Assembly: GCF_021532375.1 (NCBI RefSeq)
Contig: NZ_JAKGAP010000007.1
Location: forward strand, 124,001 to 188,000
Source of the DNA: Paenibacillus alkaliterrae
GTDB lineage: Bacteria; Bacillota; Bacilli; Paenibacillales; Paenibacillaceae
Direction: 5' to 3'
Length of the DNA stretch: 64,000 nt
Shown here: one piece after another, positions 32,332 through 41,484 of the stretch
How positions within the stretch are numbered: the stretch's first letter is position 1
Layout of the letters: each line of letters opens with the position of its first letter
The notes under the pieces: model-generated
The model's input: the letters and a program-made list of their open reading frames with translations, nothing else
The model's database searches: none
Told to the model about the DNA's origin: nothing
Translations under genes and position numbers: made by a program

Positions 32332-33142
32332 TTACGCAAATGCTTGGCCCTTGTTTCATGAGTTCGAGAAGCATGCTGCATTGGAAAGCTATGAGATTAT
32401 ATCACGCGTACCTTCTGAATTAAATCGAATGCTTCAGACTGGCGAGCTTGATTTATCTGCGATATCGTCCTTTTCTTACGGGTTAAATGCGAAGGATTAT
32501 ATATTGTTGCCACATTTGTCAGTCGGTTCGATCGGTAACGTCAACTCAATTCTTCTATTTATGAAGGAACCGATCGAGCATAAAAGGCCGGAGAAAATTG
32601 CCGTGACAACAACGTCCGCCACATCGGTCAATTTACTGAAAATAATAATGGCCATATATTTTGAATGCAGTCCCGTTTATAGTTCTGCTGAGCCTGAGCT
32701 GGGCAGCATGCTCGAAACATCTGACGCGGCACTGATTATCGGTGATCCCGCCATTCAAGCATCCTGGAAGAGCGACGGTTACTATGTCATCGATCTGGGA
32801 CGGTTATGGAATGAATGGACAGGACTCGGGATGACCTATGCGGTAGTCGCGGCACGGAAGGAAATTGTGCTTGCAGCGCCGAATGTCATTCAAGCCGTAT
32901 ATAACGGGCTGATTGCGAGCAAACAATATAATAAAGCGCATTCAGGTCCGCTCATTGCGCATGCATGCTCGCAGCTTGGCGGACAAGCGTCGTATTGGGA
33001 CATGTATTTCCATTCGCTTCAGTATGACTTTGGGAGCAAGCTGCAGGAAGGTCTCAAGTTATACTTTCGCTATTCGAAAGAGCTGGGATTGCTTGCGGAG
33101 GATGTGGAGCTTACTTTTTTTGAAGAACAATCTGCCCAATAG
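32294..33142 (+). CDS. mqnA: Menaquinone biosynthesis protein MqnA (chorismate dehydratase)
   Basis: This 282-residue protein has the MqnA/MqnD two-lobed solute-binding fold, with GRIDYANAWPLFHEF at the start, LDLSAISSFSYG, SVGSIGNVNSILLF and LIIGDPAIQA. I favour MqnA, the entry enzyme of the futalosine pathway taking chorismate to 3-enolpyruvylbenzoate, over MqnD. ATG 32294 lies 9 nt after GGGGAG. Its chorismate substrate is made by the aro genes 2.7 kb downstream. Confidence 0.85.
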   Translation: MGLNRPITIGRIDYANAWPLFHEFEKHAALESYEIISRVPSELNRMLQTGELDLSAISSFSYGLNAKDYILLPHLSVGSIGNVNSILLFMKEPIEHKRPEKIAVTTTSATSVNLLKIIMAIYFECSPVYSSAEPELGSMLETSDAALIIGDPAIQASWKSDGYYVIDLGRLWNEWTGLGMTYAVVAARKEIVLAAPNVIQAVYNGLIASKQYNKAHSGPLIAHACSQLGGQASYWDMYFHSLQYDFGSKLQEGLKLYFRYSKELGLLAEDVELTFFEEQSAQ

Positions 33143-33150
33143 GTGAATGA

Positions 33151-34125
33151 ATGAAACTATTAGATTTGTACGCAAAGATGAAAGGCGATCTTAACCAAAT
33201 TGAACAAGAGCTTGAGCATAGCGTTTCGGATGACCATGTGCTGTTAAGCGACGCTTCTTTGCATTTGCTCAAAGCGGGGGGGAAGCGAATTAGGCCGATT
33301 TTTGTTTTGCTCGCAGGAAAATTCGGCGACTACCGGCTTGATGTGATGAAGCTTGTTGCGGTGCCTCTTGAACTTATACATATGGCTTCCCTCGTACATG
33401 ACGACGTTATCGACGATGCCGATACTCGCCGCGGCCAACTGACCGTAAAATCGAAGTGGGACAACCGCATCGCAATGTATACCGGCGATTACATTCATGG
33501 AAAAGCGCTGTCAATAGCCTCGCAGCTGCCGAATCCGCAAATTCATCAAATTTTATCCAATGCGCTTGTTCAAATGTGTATCGGAGAGATGGAGCAAATT
33601 CGGGATTTCTTTAATACCGGACAATCCGTTCGCCATTACTTGCGCCGCATCCGTCGTAAAACGGCACTTCTAATCGCCATAAGCTGCAAGCTTGGCGCTG
33701 TTGCAGCGGAGACAGACAGGAAGACGGCTAATCAATTATATCGATATGGCTATAACGTCGGCATGGCTTTTCAAATTCGTGACGACTTGCTTGACCTATA
33801 CGGAACTGAGAAGCAAATCGGGAAGCCGCCTGGTTCAGATATGAGGCAGGGCAACATTACGCTCCCTGTTATTTTGGCATTAAAGGATAAGCGGGCCCGA
33901 GAGACGCTTCTTCTGGAAATTGCGTCTATCCGCGATAATGGCGGCCAAAAGGATGCCGGACGCGCTATCGAAATCATTCGCAAGAGCGAGGGCGGAGATT
34001 TGGCTGACCAGCTCGCTAACCGTTATATCAAAAAAGCGTTTCAAGCTTTAGAGGGATTGCCGAATGTAGCAGCGAAGAAGAACTTGATTGATATCGCCCA
34101 TTTTGTGGGAAAACGTAATTATTAA
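33151..34125 (+). CDS. hepT: Heptaprenyl diphosphate synthase component 2
   Basis: This 324-residue catalytic trans-prenyl synthase has the first Asp-rich motif in HDDVIDDADTRRG (near residue 85) and the second in RDDLLDLYG. It joins isopentenyl units onto farnesyl diphosphate with HepS. It starts 8 bp after mqnA and precedes ndk. In Bacillus hepT follows menG directly; here ubiA, ubiX and mqnA lie between. Confidence 0.95.
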   Translation: MKLLDLYAKMKGDLNQIEQELEHSVSDDHVLLSDASLHLLKAGGKRIRPIFVLLAGKFGDYRLDVMKLVAVPLELIHMASLVHDDVIDDADTRRGQLTVKSKWDNRIAMYTGDYIHGKALSIASQLPNPQIHQILSNALVQMCIGEMEQIRDFFNTGQSVRHYLRRIRRKTALLIAISCKLGAVAAETDRKTANQLYRYGYNVGMAFQIRDDLLDLYGTEKQIGKPPGSDMRQGNITLPVILALKDKRARETLLLEIASIRDNGGQKDAGRAIEIIRKSEGGDLADQLANRYIKKAFQALEGLPNVAAKKNLIDIAHFVGKRNY

Positions 34126-34154
34126 ACAGTCGAATGCGAAAGGATTGATTGACG

Positions 34155-34598
34155 ATGGAGAGAACATTTTTAATGATTAAGCCTGATGGCGTGCAGCGTG
34201 GATTGATCGGTGAAATCGTAACGAGGTTTGAGAGAAAGGGGCTCCAGCTTGCGGCTGCAAAATTAACGGTCGTCAGCCGCGAGCTCGCAGAGCGTCATTA
34301 TGCTGAACATAAGGGAAAAGGCTTTTATGAGCCGCTGCTCGAGTTTATTTCTTCGGGTCCCGTATTTGCGATGGTGTGGCAGGGGGATAACGTCATCGCC
34401 CTTTCGCGAGCGCTTATTGGAAAGACGGATGCGCTGGATGCCCTTCCGGGTACCATTCGTTCCGATTTTGCCGTACATACGAATTTCAATTTAATTCACG
34501 GCTCTGACTCGCCAGCTAACGCGGAAAGGGAAATCGGCATTTTCTTCTCGCCTTCAGAGCTGCTCGACTACGAGCATACTATACAACGGTGGATTTGA
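34155..34598 (+). CDS. ndk: Nucleoside diphosphate kinase
   Basis: This 147-residue enzyme balances NTP pools through a phospho-histidine in NLIHGSDSP near residue 115. The start [19 protein letters not shown] is typical. ATG 34155 lies about 10 nt after AAAGGA; the TTG at 34149 is too close. It sits between hepT and cheR as in B. subtilis. Confidence 0.97.
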   Translation: MERTFLMIKPDGVQRGLIGEIVTRFERKGLQLAAAKLTVVSRELAERHYAEHKGKGFYEPLLEFISSGPVFAMVWQGDNVIALSRALIGKTDALDALPGTIRSDFAVHTNFNLIHGSDSPANAEREIGIFFSPSELLDYEHTIQRWI

Positions 34599-34628
34599 TA
34601 TCAGGATCCGTTTACGATGGAGGAACAC

Positions 34629-35414
34629 ATGTCCCAGGATCGTGATTTTGAACAGTTTATCGTTCGGATAAAGCAAAAGACCGCCATCGATTTGTCGCAA
34701 TATAAAGAAGCCCAGATGAAACGCAGGCTTACGACGCTGCGGATGAAGCATGGCTATACAACCTTCGAGGACTATTGGAAGGCCATTGAACAGAACCGCA
34801 GCCTGCTTAACGAGTTTTTGGATCGCATGACGATCAACGTCTCTGAGTTTTGGCGCAACCCGTCTCGTTGGGACGTTTTGCAAAATCGCTTTTTACCAGA
34901 GTTGCTAAAGTCGGCTAATCGGATAAAAGTTTGGAGCGCGGCTTGTTCAACCGGCGAGGAGCCGTATACGCTTGCGATGATTTTAGCCGAACTTGGGGCG
35001 CTGCAGCGCTCGTCGCTGCTTGCGACGGATTTGGATGCGGCTGTGCTGCAGAAGGCGATGGATGGCAGCTATCTGGAGCGTTCGCTTCGCGATGTTCCCG
35101 CTTCATGCCGACAAACGTATTTCAAGCAGGCGGACGGAGCCTATTTGATCTCGGAGCAGCTGAAGAAGCATATTCTATTTAAGCAGCAAAATTTGCTGCA
35201 TGATGCTTTTGACAGCTCCTTTGATTTAATTGTTTGCCGCAACGTCATGATTTATTTTACGGAGGAAGCCAAACATCAGCTCTACCACAAGTTTGCTAAA
35301 GCGTTAAAGCCGGGAGGTATGTTGTTCGTTGGCAGCACGGAGCAAATATTCTCCCCTTCGCAATATGGCTTTGAAACAGCAGATACGTTCTTTTACCGCC
35401 GCGTTCAATTGTGA
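34629..35414 (+). CDS. cheR: Chemotaxis protein methyltransferase CheR
   Basis: This 261-residue enzyme methylates glutamates on chemoreceptors using SAM. It has an N-terminal helical domain (MKRRLTTLRMKHG, NVSEFWRNP) and a SAM domain with WSAACSTGEEPYTLAM and DLIVCRNVMIYF. ATG 34629 has GGAGGAAC just upstream; the ATG at 34617 contains that ribosome site and is rejected. No other chemotaxis gene is nearby, as in Bacillus. Confidence 0.95.
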   Translation: MSQDRDFEQFIVRIKQKTAIDLSQYKEAQMKRRLTTLRMKHGYTTFEDYWKAIEQNRSLLNEFLDRMTINVSEFWRNPSRWDVLQNRFLPELLKSANRIKVWSAACSTGEEPYTLAMILAELGALQRSSLLATDLDAAVLQKAMDGSYLERSLRDVPASCRQTYFKQADGAYLISEQLKKHILFKQQNLLHDAFDSSFDLIVCRNVMIYFTEEAKHQLYHKFAKALKPGGMLFVGSTEQIFSPSQYGFETADTFFYRRVQL

Positions 35415-35415
35415 T

Positions 35416-35445
35416 GTATACCGTTTTCCATCTTCTCCTATACTA
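35416..35445 (+). promoter_or_regulatory. Candidate sigma-G (forespore) promoter
   Basis: GTATA and TATACTA are separated by 18 nt. The pattern fits the sigma-G consensus (GHATR / CATNHTA) at all but one position. It would drive the 55-codon gene at 35480. Confidence 0.4.
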
Positions 35446-35479
35446 GTCATAGCTGATAAATTGGAGGATGAAGAACGAG

Positions 35480-35647
35480 ATGGATAAACGGAAAGTAATA
35501 GCAGCCTATAGGCGTGGGTTTATTTCAATACAAGAATGTGCGCAGATTATTGGAGTCGACAGCGGGCAAATGATTAGACTCGTTAATGACCCCTTGTTAA
35601 AAAACGATGGAACAGCGCTGCGCGGGAAACGATCGGTTACGAGTTAA
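35480..35647 (+). CDS. Small HTH-like protein (55 aa), unknown
   Basis: This 55-residue basic protein contains YRRGFISIQECAQIIGVDSG, which resembles a helix-turn-helix start, and ends in a Lys/Arg-rich tail. GGAGG lies about 12 nt before ATG 35480. It is a stand-alone unit between cheR and aroC, with its own candidate sigma-G-like promoter and a strong terminator. I do not recognise the family. Confidence 0.6.
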   Translation: MDKRKVIAAYRRGFISIQECAQIIGVDSGQMIRLVNDPLLKNDGTALRGKRSVTS

Positions 35648-35664
35648 TGGTAAATGTTAATGGT

Positions 35665-35714
35665 GCTGGATTAGTTGTCTTTAACAGGAGACAACTAATC
35701 CAGCTCTTTTTTTG
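35665..35714 (+). terminator. Strong terminator before aroC
   Basis: A 16-bp perfect stem (GCTGGATTAGTTGTCT and complement) is followed by TCTTTTTTTG. Confidence 0.95.
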
Positions 35715-35747
35715 TTGCCCCATAAGGCCATAAGGGTGTGCAAATTC

Positions 35748-35776
35748 TTGTCAAAGCGATAACGCTGTACTATAAT
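35748..35776 (+). promoter_or_regulatory. Sigma-A promoter of the aro operon
   Basis: TTGTCA and TATAAT are separated by 17 nt, about 70 bp before aroC. Confidence 0.85.
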
Positions 35777-35844
35777 GAGCAAAGATGTTTAGGGCAGTAA
35801 AGCATAGCAGGCCAGTACAGGCTTGCTTGAAGGAGGAGCTTTGG

Positions 35845-37014
35845 TTGAGTTTAAGATATTTGACAGCGGGGGAAACTCATGGTCCCCAATTAACAGCTAT
35901 TATTGAAGGTTTACCGAGCAATTTAACGATCGATTTCGAGGAGTTGAATTTTCAGCTTCACCGACGTCAGAAGGGCCATGGCCGCGGACGCCGGATGCAA
36001 ATCGAGAAGGACACCGCTAACATTGTAGGAGGCGTGCGCCATGGCAGAACGACGGGTGCTCCTGTAGCGCTTATCGTTGCGAACAATGATTGGAAGCACT
36101 GGACCTCCGTTATGAATATCGAACCGATCGAAGGCAGCGATGAAGAGAAGCGCCGCGTTCACCGACCGCGTCCGGGACATGCAGACTTAAATGGCGGCTT
36201 AAAATATGATTTGAAAGATTTGCGCAACGTATTGGAGCGTTCAAGCGCCCGTGAGACGGCTGCGCGCGTTGCGGTAGGTGCAATTGCCAGACAATTGCTC
36301 GCTGAGTTCGGAATCAAGGTAGCCGGACAAGTTATCCGCATCGGCGAAATCGAAGCACCTGCTAACCAACTGCCGGTTGACGAGCTTATCCGTCTGACGG
36401 AGGAGTCCTCTGTTCGTGTCGTAGATAAAGAAACCGAGCAGAAGATGACCGATTATATCGATCAAATTAAAGCGGAAGGCGATTCCATTGGCGGCATCGT
36501 AGAATGCGTTATCGAAGGCGTGCCTATCGGACTGGGAAGTCATGTGCAATGGGATCGCAAGCTAGATGGGCGTATCGCGCAAGCGGTCGTGTCGATCAAT
36601 GCTTTCAAGGGCTGCGAGATCGGTATTGGATTCGAAGCGGCGAAGCTTCGCGGCTCGCAGGTCCATGATGAAATCATGTATGATGCAGAGCGCGGCTATC
36701 ATCGAGCGACCAACCGCCTGGGCGGCTTTGAGGGCGGTATGACTAACGGAGAGCAAATCGTAGTTCGAGGCGTAATGAAGCCGATTCCTACACTTTACAA
36801 GCCTCTGCGCAGTGTTGACATCGATACGAAAGAGCCGTTCACCGCTCAAGTAGAACGCTCCGACAGCTGTGCGGTTCCGGCTGCCAGCGTCGTAATGGAG
36901 CATGTCGTCGCGTGGGAAGTCGCAAAAGCCTTTTTAGAAAAATTCGGCGGAGATTCCATTGAAGAGATACGCGCTAACTTGAACAATTATTTAGAGCAGT
37001 TAGGCAGGTACTAA
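35845..37014 (+). CDS. aroC: Chorismate synthase
   Basis: This 389-residue FMN-dependent enzyme makes chorismate from EPSP. Visible family strings are [20 protein letters not shown] and [15 protein letters not shown]. The start is TTG 35845, 8 nt after AAGGAGG, giving the length of Bacillus chorismate synthase (named AroF there); the longer frame from 35785 is rejected. It heads the aroC-aroB-aroH operon. Confidence 0.97.
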   Translation: MSLRYLTAGETHGPQLTAIIEGLPSNLTIDFEELNFQLHRRQKGHGRGRRMQIEKDTANIVGGVRHGRTTGAPVALIVANNDWKHWTSVMNIEPIEGSDEEKRRVHRPRPGHADLNGGLKYDLKDLRNVLERSSARETAARVAVGAIARQLLAEFGIKVAGQVIRIGEIEAPANQLPVDELIRLTEESSVRVVDKETEQKMTDYIDQIKAEGDSIGGIVECVIEGVPIGLGSHVQWDRKLDGRIAQAVVSINAFKGCEIGIGFEAAKLRGSQVHDEIMYDAERGYHRATNRLGGFEGGMTNGEQIVVRGVMKPIPTLYKPLRSVDIDTKEPFTAQVERSDSCAVPAASVVMEHVVAWEVAKAFLEKFGGDSIEEIRANLNNYLEQLGRY

Positions 37015-37016
37015 TC

Positions 37017-38114
37017 ATGCGTGAGCTAAAAGTCGAATTAGGCGAACGCTCTTATCCCATTTATATCGGGGAGGGCCTCATGAAGGAGGCTTCTTCCTAT
37101 TTCGCGAAACATGGAATAAGCAAAAAGTCGCCGCTAATGATCATTACGGACAGTCATGTGGAGAAGCTGCATTTGCAAGCGCTTGAATCAGAGCTGGCAG
37201 CAGGCGGCTTCAAGACGGTCAGTGTCGTGGTGTCTGCGGGCGAGAGCGCTAAGTCGCTTTCGATGCTGGAGAGTCTCGTTACGAAGGCCTTGGAAGCAGG
37301 ACTTGATCGCAAATCGGCGATTGTCGCGCTTGGCGGCGGCGTTGTCGGTGATCTCGCTGGTTATGTTGCTGCCTCCTATATGCGAGGCATTAAATTTGTA
37401 CAGGTTCCGACAACGATTCTTGCGCATGACAGCAGCGTAGGCGGCAAGGTGGCCGTAAACCATCCATTAGCCAAAAATATTATCGGGGCGTTCCATCAGC
37501 CCGAATTGGTACTCTATGATTTACATACTCTTCAGACGCTGCCGCCTAGAGAGGTAAGAGCTGGATTATCTGAGGTAGTAAAGCACGGTCTTATATGGGA
37601 TAAATTATTCGTCGAGTGGTGTGAGGAGCATGCGGAGAAGCTGTTATCGCTTGATCCGGATGCGCTTGGCTACGCCCTGCACAAAGGCTGCAGCGTGAAG
37701 GCTGCAGTCGTATCCCGGGATGAGCGTGAAAATGATCTGCGTGCGATACTAAATCTAGGCCATACGATTGGCCATGCTCTAGAAGCGGTTGCAGGCTATA
37801 ACGAGCTGCTGCATGGTGAAGCGATCTCGATCGGCATGATTGGTTCGGCCAAGCTTGGACTTCGTTATGGCGCTCCCGAAGAAGTTTACGCGATTACGAA
37901 ACGGGTGCTTAAGGGGTGCGGACTGCCTGTCCGTTTGCCGGCGCACTTTGACGTTGATGCGGTAATGGATGCAATGATGCACGATAAGAAATTCATGGAA
38001 GGGACGATGGTATTTGTCGTTCCGACCGCAATCGGAAAAGTCGAAATCAAGCCGGATGTTCCGGTACATTGGATCAGGGAAATCGTAGAACAATTGAAAC
38101 AGGAGGGCGACTAG
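37017..38114 (+). CDS. aroB: 3-dehydroquinate synthase
   Basis: This 365-residue NAD- and metal-dependent enzyme cyclises DAHP, step 2 of the shikimate pathway. It shows GGGVVGDLAGYVAASYMRGI, QVPTTILAHDSSVGGK and the metal site LNLGHTIGHALE. It starts 2 bp after the aroC stop, and aroH follows 2 bp after its own stop. Confidence 0.97.
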   Translation: MRELKVELGERSYPIYIGEGLMKEASSYFAKHGISKKSPLMIITDSHVEKLHLQALESELAAGGFKTVSVVVSAGESAKSLSMLESLVTKALEAGLDRKSAIVALGGGVVGDLAGYVAASYMRGIKFVQVPTTILAHDSSVGGKVAVNHPLAKNIIGAFHQPELVLYDLHTLQTLPPREVRAGLSEVVKHGLIWDKLFVEWCEEHAEKLLSLDPDALGYALHKGCSVKAAVVSRDERENDLRAILNLGHTIGHALEAVAGYNELLHGEAISIGMIGSAKLGLRYGAPEEVYAITKRVLKGCGLPVRLPAHFDVDAVMDAMMHDKKFMEGTMVFVVPTAIGKVEIKPDVPVHWIREIVEQLKQEGD

Positions 38115-38116
38115 CA

Positions 38117-38485
38117 ATGAGTGTGAGAGGTATTCGAGGGGCAATTACCGTTGATGCAAACGAGGAGCAGCCCATACTAAGTGCAACAATCGAATTGCTG
38201 AACGGCATTGTAGCCGACAATGAAATTGTTCCTGACGATATTTGCAGTGTATTTGTGACGGTTACGAGCGATCTTGACGAGACGTTTCCGGCACGCGCGA
38301 TTCGCCAAATGAAGGGCTGGGAGCTTGTTCCGCTTATGTGCGCTCTGGAGGTACCCGTTAAAGGCAGCCTTGAGCGCTGCATTAGGCTGATGGTGCTGAT
38401 CAACACGGACAAAACCCAAGGAGAAATACGTCACGTTTATTTAAGCGGCGCAGAGGCGCTTCGTCCTGATCTATCTAAGTCATAG
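38117..38485 (+). CDS. aroH: Chorismate mutase, AroH type
   Basis: This 122-residue monofunctional mutase turns chorismate to prephenate for Phe/Tyr. It starts SVRGIRGAITVDANEE and contains VTSDLDETFPARAIR, both hallmarks of the trimeric AroH class. AGGAGGGCG precedes ATG 38117. The trp leader follows, so chorismate is split here between Trp (trpE) and Tyr (tyrA) routes. Confidence 0.95.
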   Translation: MSVRGIRGAITVDANEEQPILSATIELLNGIVADNEIVPDDICSVFVTVTSDLDETFPARAIRQMKGWELVPLMCALEVPVKGSLERCIRLMVLINTDKTQGEIRHVYLSGAEALRPDLSKS

Positions 38486-38537
38486 CATAATTCATAAACT
38501 GATGAGCAAAAAACTCACTTCGCATGGAGTGTCATAG

Positions 38538-38567
38538 TTGACGCATGGCCGTATGGTGTTGTATATT
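38538..38567 (+). promoter_or_regulatory. Sigma-A promoter of the trp leader
   Basis: TTGACG and TATATT are separated by 18 nt. RNA would start near 38574, just before the TRAP triplets. Confidence 0.65.
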
Positions 38568-38580
38568 GAAAAGCGTAAGT

Positions 38581-38634
38581 GAGAGTAGCAGAGCAGGTTT
38601 TGAGATGAGTAGAGATGAGCCGAGACTAGTTGAG
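38581..38634 (+). promoter_or_regulatory. TRAP-binding triplet array in the trpE leader
   Basis: GAG/TAG triplets occur at 38581, 38586, 38591, then 38602, 38607, 38612, 38617, 38622, 38627 and 38632, with a strict 5-base step in each group. That is ten triplets, matching the (G/U)AG-N2 pattern wrapped by TRAP. The one break in the rhythm (38594-38601) coincides with the sequence complementary to the terminator. Confidence 0.9.
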
Positions 38635-38786
38635 AGAAGCAAAGGAAGGTAATTGCTAGTACGTATTTACGGAAGAGCTGAGTCATTCTTCATGCACAAG
38701 TGTGAGCGAATGGCGAAAGTGCTGTTTCACCGTACTTGTAATTATGTCTTTTCCGCTTACACACTTTCGTCATCATCTAAACCAAC

Positions 38787-38813
38787 GCTCCTGCTCAGGC
38801 AGGAGCTTTTTCT
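38787..38813 (+). terminator. trp leader attenuator terminator
   Basis: GCTCCTGC pairs with GCAGGAGC around a TCAG loop, followed by TTTTTCTGTT, 48 bp before trpE. Its 5' arm (CCTGCTC, 38790-38796) can pair instead with GAGCAGG (38591-38597) in the TRAP array. Confidence 0.88.
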
Positions 38814-38860
38814 GTTCCAAAAGCAAATTAGATTCGAAAATTACAGGGAGGTTTTTCGGG

Positions 38861-40432
38861 ATGTCAAGCGAGCTGCAGCAGGTTACCCGTCTTGCCAGTC
38901 AATACAATTTAATCCCAATCGTTCGTTATATGATGGCCGACACAGAAACGCCGATACGTCTGTTTCAGCATTTCGCCAAGGAAAAGCATGCATTTCTGCT
39001 GGAGAGCGTGGAGGGCGGAGCGAAATGGGCTCGATATTCGTTTATCGGAACGGACCCGTTTATGATGCTATACGGTAAAAATGGCGAGATGGTACTTGAG
39101 CATAACGGGCAGAAGCATGTATTGAACGATAAGCCGATTGAGCTGCTTAAAGCTCATCTTCGATCCTTCCGTAGCCCTTCGCTCCCGGAGCTGCCTCCTT
39201 TTACGGGCGGAGCTATTGGATTTTTCGGTTATGATCTGCTGCAATATTACGAGAAGCTTCCAGCGCACCGGGTCGATGATTTGAACATGAATGACCTGCA
39301 ATTTATGTTTTGCGACCAAGTCATTGTGTTTGATCACTTCAAGCAGCAGCTGCAAATCGTCGGTAATGTCCATATTGCAGAAGGAGCAACCGATGCAGAG
39401 ATTGCCCAGGCCCATGCTGCTGCAGCAGCAAAAATCGAGGGAACCATTGAACGGCTTCAACAGCCGGTAACGATACCTGTTACGTCAGGTCCATCCATTC
39501 AAATTGATCATGAGTTGGGTGACATTCAATCTAATGTGACGAAGGAGCAGTTCATTTCAAACATTGAGCAGGCCAAGCAATATATTCGGGCGGGTGACAT
39601 TTTCCAGGTCGTTTTGTCCCAACGCTTCAGCATCGAGACGGATATCGATCCGCTTCATGTGTACCGGGTGCTTCGCACGATGAATCCGTCACCCTATATG
39701 TATTATTTGAAAATGGGCGAGGAGGTCATTGTCGGAACATCGCCGGAAGCGCTCGTTAAGGTAGACGGTGATCGCGTAGAGACTCGCCCTATAGCAGGTA
39801 CGCGGCCTCGCGGCAAAACGGCTGAGGAGGATAAGGCGCTTGAGCTCGAGCTGCTTGCGGATGAGAAAGAACGCGCAGAGCATTTGATGCTGGTCGATCT
39901 CGGGCGTAACGATATTGGGCGCGTATCGGAGTTTGGTTCGGTGAAATGTGATTCCTTTATGGAAATCGAGCGTTACTCGCATGTCATGCACATCGTTTCC
40001 AATGTATCCGGCAAGCTGCATAAGGATAAAGATTTCTTCGATGCCTTTGTTTCGTGCTTGCCGGCAGGTACTGTGTCCGGCGCGCCAAAGCTGAGAGCTA
40101 TGGAAATTATTGCTGAGTTGGAAAATGAAGCGCGAGGAGCCTACGCCGGCGCAATCGGATATTTGGGCTTCGGCGGCTCGATGGACACCTGTATTACGAT
40201 CCGAACCATCATATTTAAGCAGGGCAAAGCATACGTACAAGCCGGAGCGGGCATTGTATGGGATTCGGTGCCTGAAAGCGAATATATGGAGACTGTAAAC
40301 AAGGCCAAAGGGATGCTAAAGGCCATTCGGGCAGCAGAGGCGATTTTTGCCGGACCGAAAGAGCAGCAAGACACATATAACCCCATCAATACGGATTATT
40401 ACGTCAAAGCGGGAGAGGGGCTTGGGCAATGA
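38861..40432 (+). CDS. trpE: Anthranilate synthase component I
   Basis: This 523-residue enzyme turns chorismate to anthranilate. The Trp-feedback region near the N-terminus reads FLLESVEGGAKWARYSF, and the chorismate-binding core has CLPAGTVSGAPKLRAMEI. ATG 38861 lies after AGGGAGG; the longer frame from 38702 runs through the attenuator and is rejected. No trpG is in the operon, so the amidotransferase must be shared (pabA-like) as in Bacillus. Expression is controlled by TRAP. Confidence 0.97.
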   Translation: MSSELQQVTRLASQYNLIPIVRYMMADTETPIRLFQHFAKEKHAFLLESVEGGAKWARYSFIGTDPFMMLYGKNGEMVLEHNGQKHVLNDKPIELLKAHLRSFRSPSLPELPPFTGGAIGFFGYDLLQYYEKLPAHRVDDLNMNDLQFMFCDQVIVFDHFKQQLQIVGNVHIAEGATDAEIAQAHAAAAAKIEGTIERLQQPVTIPVTSGPSIQIDHELGDIQSNVTKEQFISNIEQAKQYIRAGDIFQVVLSQRFSIETDIDPLHVYRVLRTMNPSPYMYYLKMGEEVIVGTSPEALVKVDGDRVETRPIAGTRPRGKTAEEDKALELELLADEKERAEHLMLVDLGRNDIGRVSEFGSVKCDSFMEIERYSHVMHIVSNVSGKLHKDKDFFDAFVSCLPAGTVSGAPKLRAMEIIAELENEARGAYAGAIGYLGFGGSMDTCITIRTIIFKQGKAYVQAGAGIVWDSVPESEYMETVNKAKGMLKAIRAAEAIFAGPKEQQDTYNPINTDYYVKAGEGLGQ

Positions 40433-41484
40433 TGCAGGCAAACGATGCGATCACGATGCAGCAGGCGCTGGGTCAGCTTATTGGCGGTACTGATTTGACG
40501 AGGGAGCAAGCAAAGTCCGTCATGAACACTATTATGAACGGCGAGGCGACACCCGCGCAAATCGCGGGCGTCATTACCGCGATGCGGATGAAAGGCGAGA
40601 CGAAGGATGAGATTACAGGCTTTGCCGAAGTGATGCGCTCGCTTTCGGGCCGGGTGGAGGCCGAGCAGGAGGGCTTGCTGGATACTTGCGGCACCGGCGG
40701 ATCGGGCATTCATAAATTCAACATTTCAACAGCTTCATCGATTATTGCGGCTGCGGCAGGCATCCGGGTAGCCAAGCATGGCAACCGGGCAATGTCCGGC
40801 AAAGCGGGCAGCGCCGATGTGCTGGAGGCTCTAGGCGTTCAGATCACCATTACGCCGGAGCAAGCAGCCCAGTGTTTGAACGATATTGGCATATGCTTTA
40901 TGTTTGCACAGCTCTATCACCCGTCGCTGCGCTATGCCGCTGTGCCTAGGAAAGAGCTTGGTATCCGCACGATATTTAACATGTTAGGCCCATTAACGAA
41001 CCCGGCTGGAGCTGACAGGCAACTGCTAGGCCTCTACGATCGTACACGTACCGAAACGGTGGCTGAAGTGCTGGGTGAGCTTGGCTTGAAGCGGGCGATG
41101 GTCGTCAGCAGTCACGATGGACTGGATGAAATCAGCATTTCCTCCCCTACTCAAGTATCTGAATTGTTGAATGGAAAAGTACGTACGTATCATCTAACCC
41201 CCGAGGAGCTGGGATTGCCGCGCTCTCCGATTTCTGAAGTAATGGGCGGTGAACCTGCTGTCAACGCATCGATTATCCATGCGATATTTGCCGGGGAGCA
41301 GCGGGGAGCCTATCGGGATATCGTGCTTGCTAACGCCGGTGCATGTATATATGTTGGCGGTTCGGCAGCGTCGCTTCGTGAAGGCGTCGAGCTTGCCGCT
41401 GAGGTTATAGATTCAGGCAAGGCTGAACGTAAGCTGAACAGCCTTATTCAAAGGACAGGAGAGTTGGCTCATGTTTCTGGATAA
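40429..41484 (+). CDS. trpD: Anthranilate phosphoribosyltransferase
   Basis: This 351-residue enzyme attaches phosphoribose to anthranilate. It has DTCGTGGSGIHKFNIST, KHGNRAMSGKAGSADVLEALG and RTIFNMLGPLTNPA. It overlaps trpE by 4 bp (ATGA), with GGGAGAGGGG before it, and trpC by 14 bp; tight coupling runs through the whole trp block. Confidence 0.97.
   Translation: MMQANDAITMQQALGQLIGGTDLTREQAKSVMNTIMNGEATPAQIAGVITAMRMKGETKDEITGFAEVMRSLSGRVEAEQEGLLDTCGTGGSGIHKFNISTASSIIAAAAGIRVAKHGNRAMSGKAGSADVLEALGVQITITPEQAAQCLNDIGICFMFAQLYHPSLRYAAVPRKELGIRTIFNMLGPLTNPAGADRQLLGLYDRTRTETVAEVLGELGLKRAMVVSSHDGLDEISISSPTQVSELLNGKVRTYHLTPEELGLPRSPISEVMGGEPAVNASIIHAIFAGEQRGAYRDIVLANAGACIYVGGSAASLREGVELAAEVIDSGKAERKLNSLIQRTGELAHVSG

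Noticed and set aside
38653-38860. Open frames in the trp leader (including a longer TrpE start at 38702)
   Set aside because: They cross the attenuator and lack ribosome sites; TrpE aligns from 38861.
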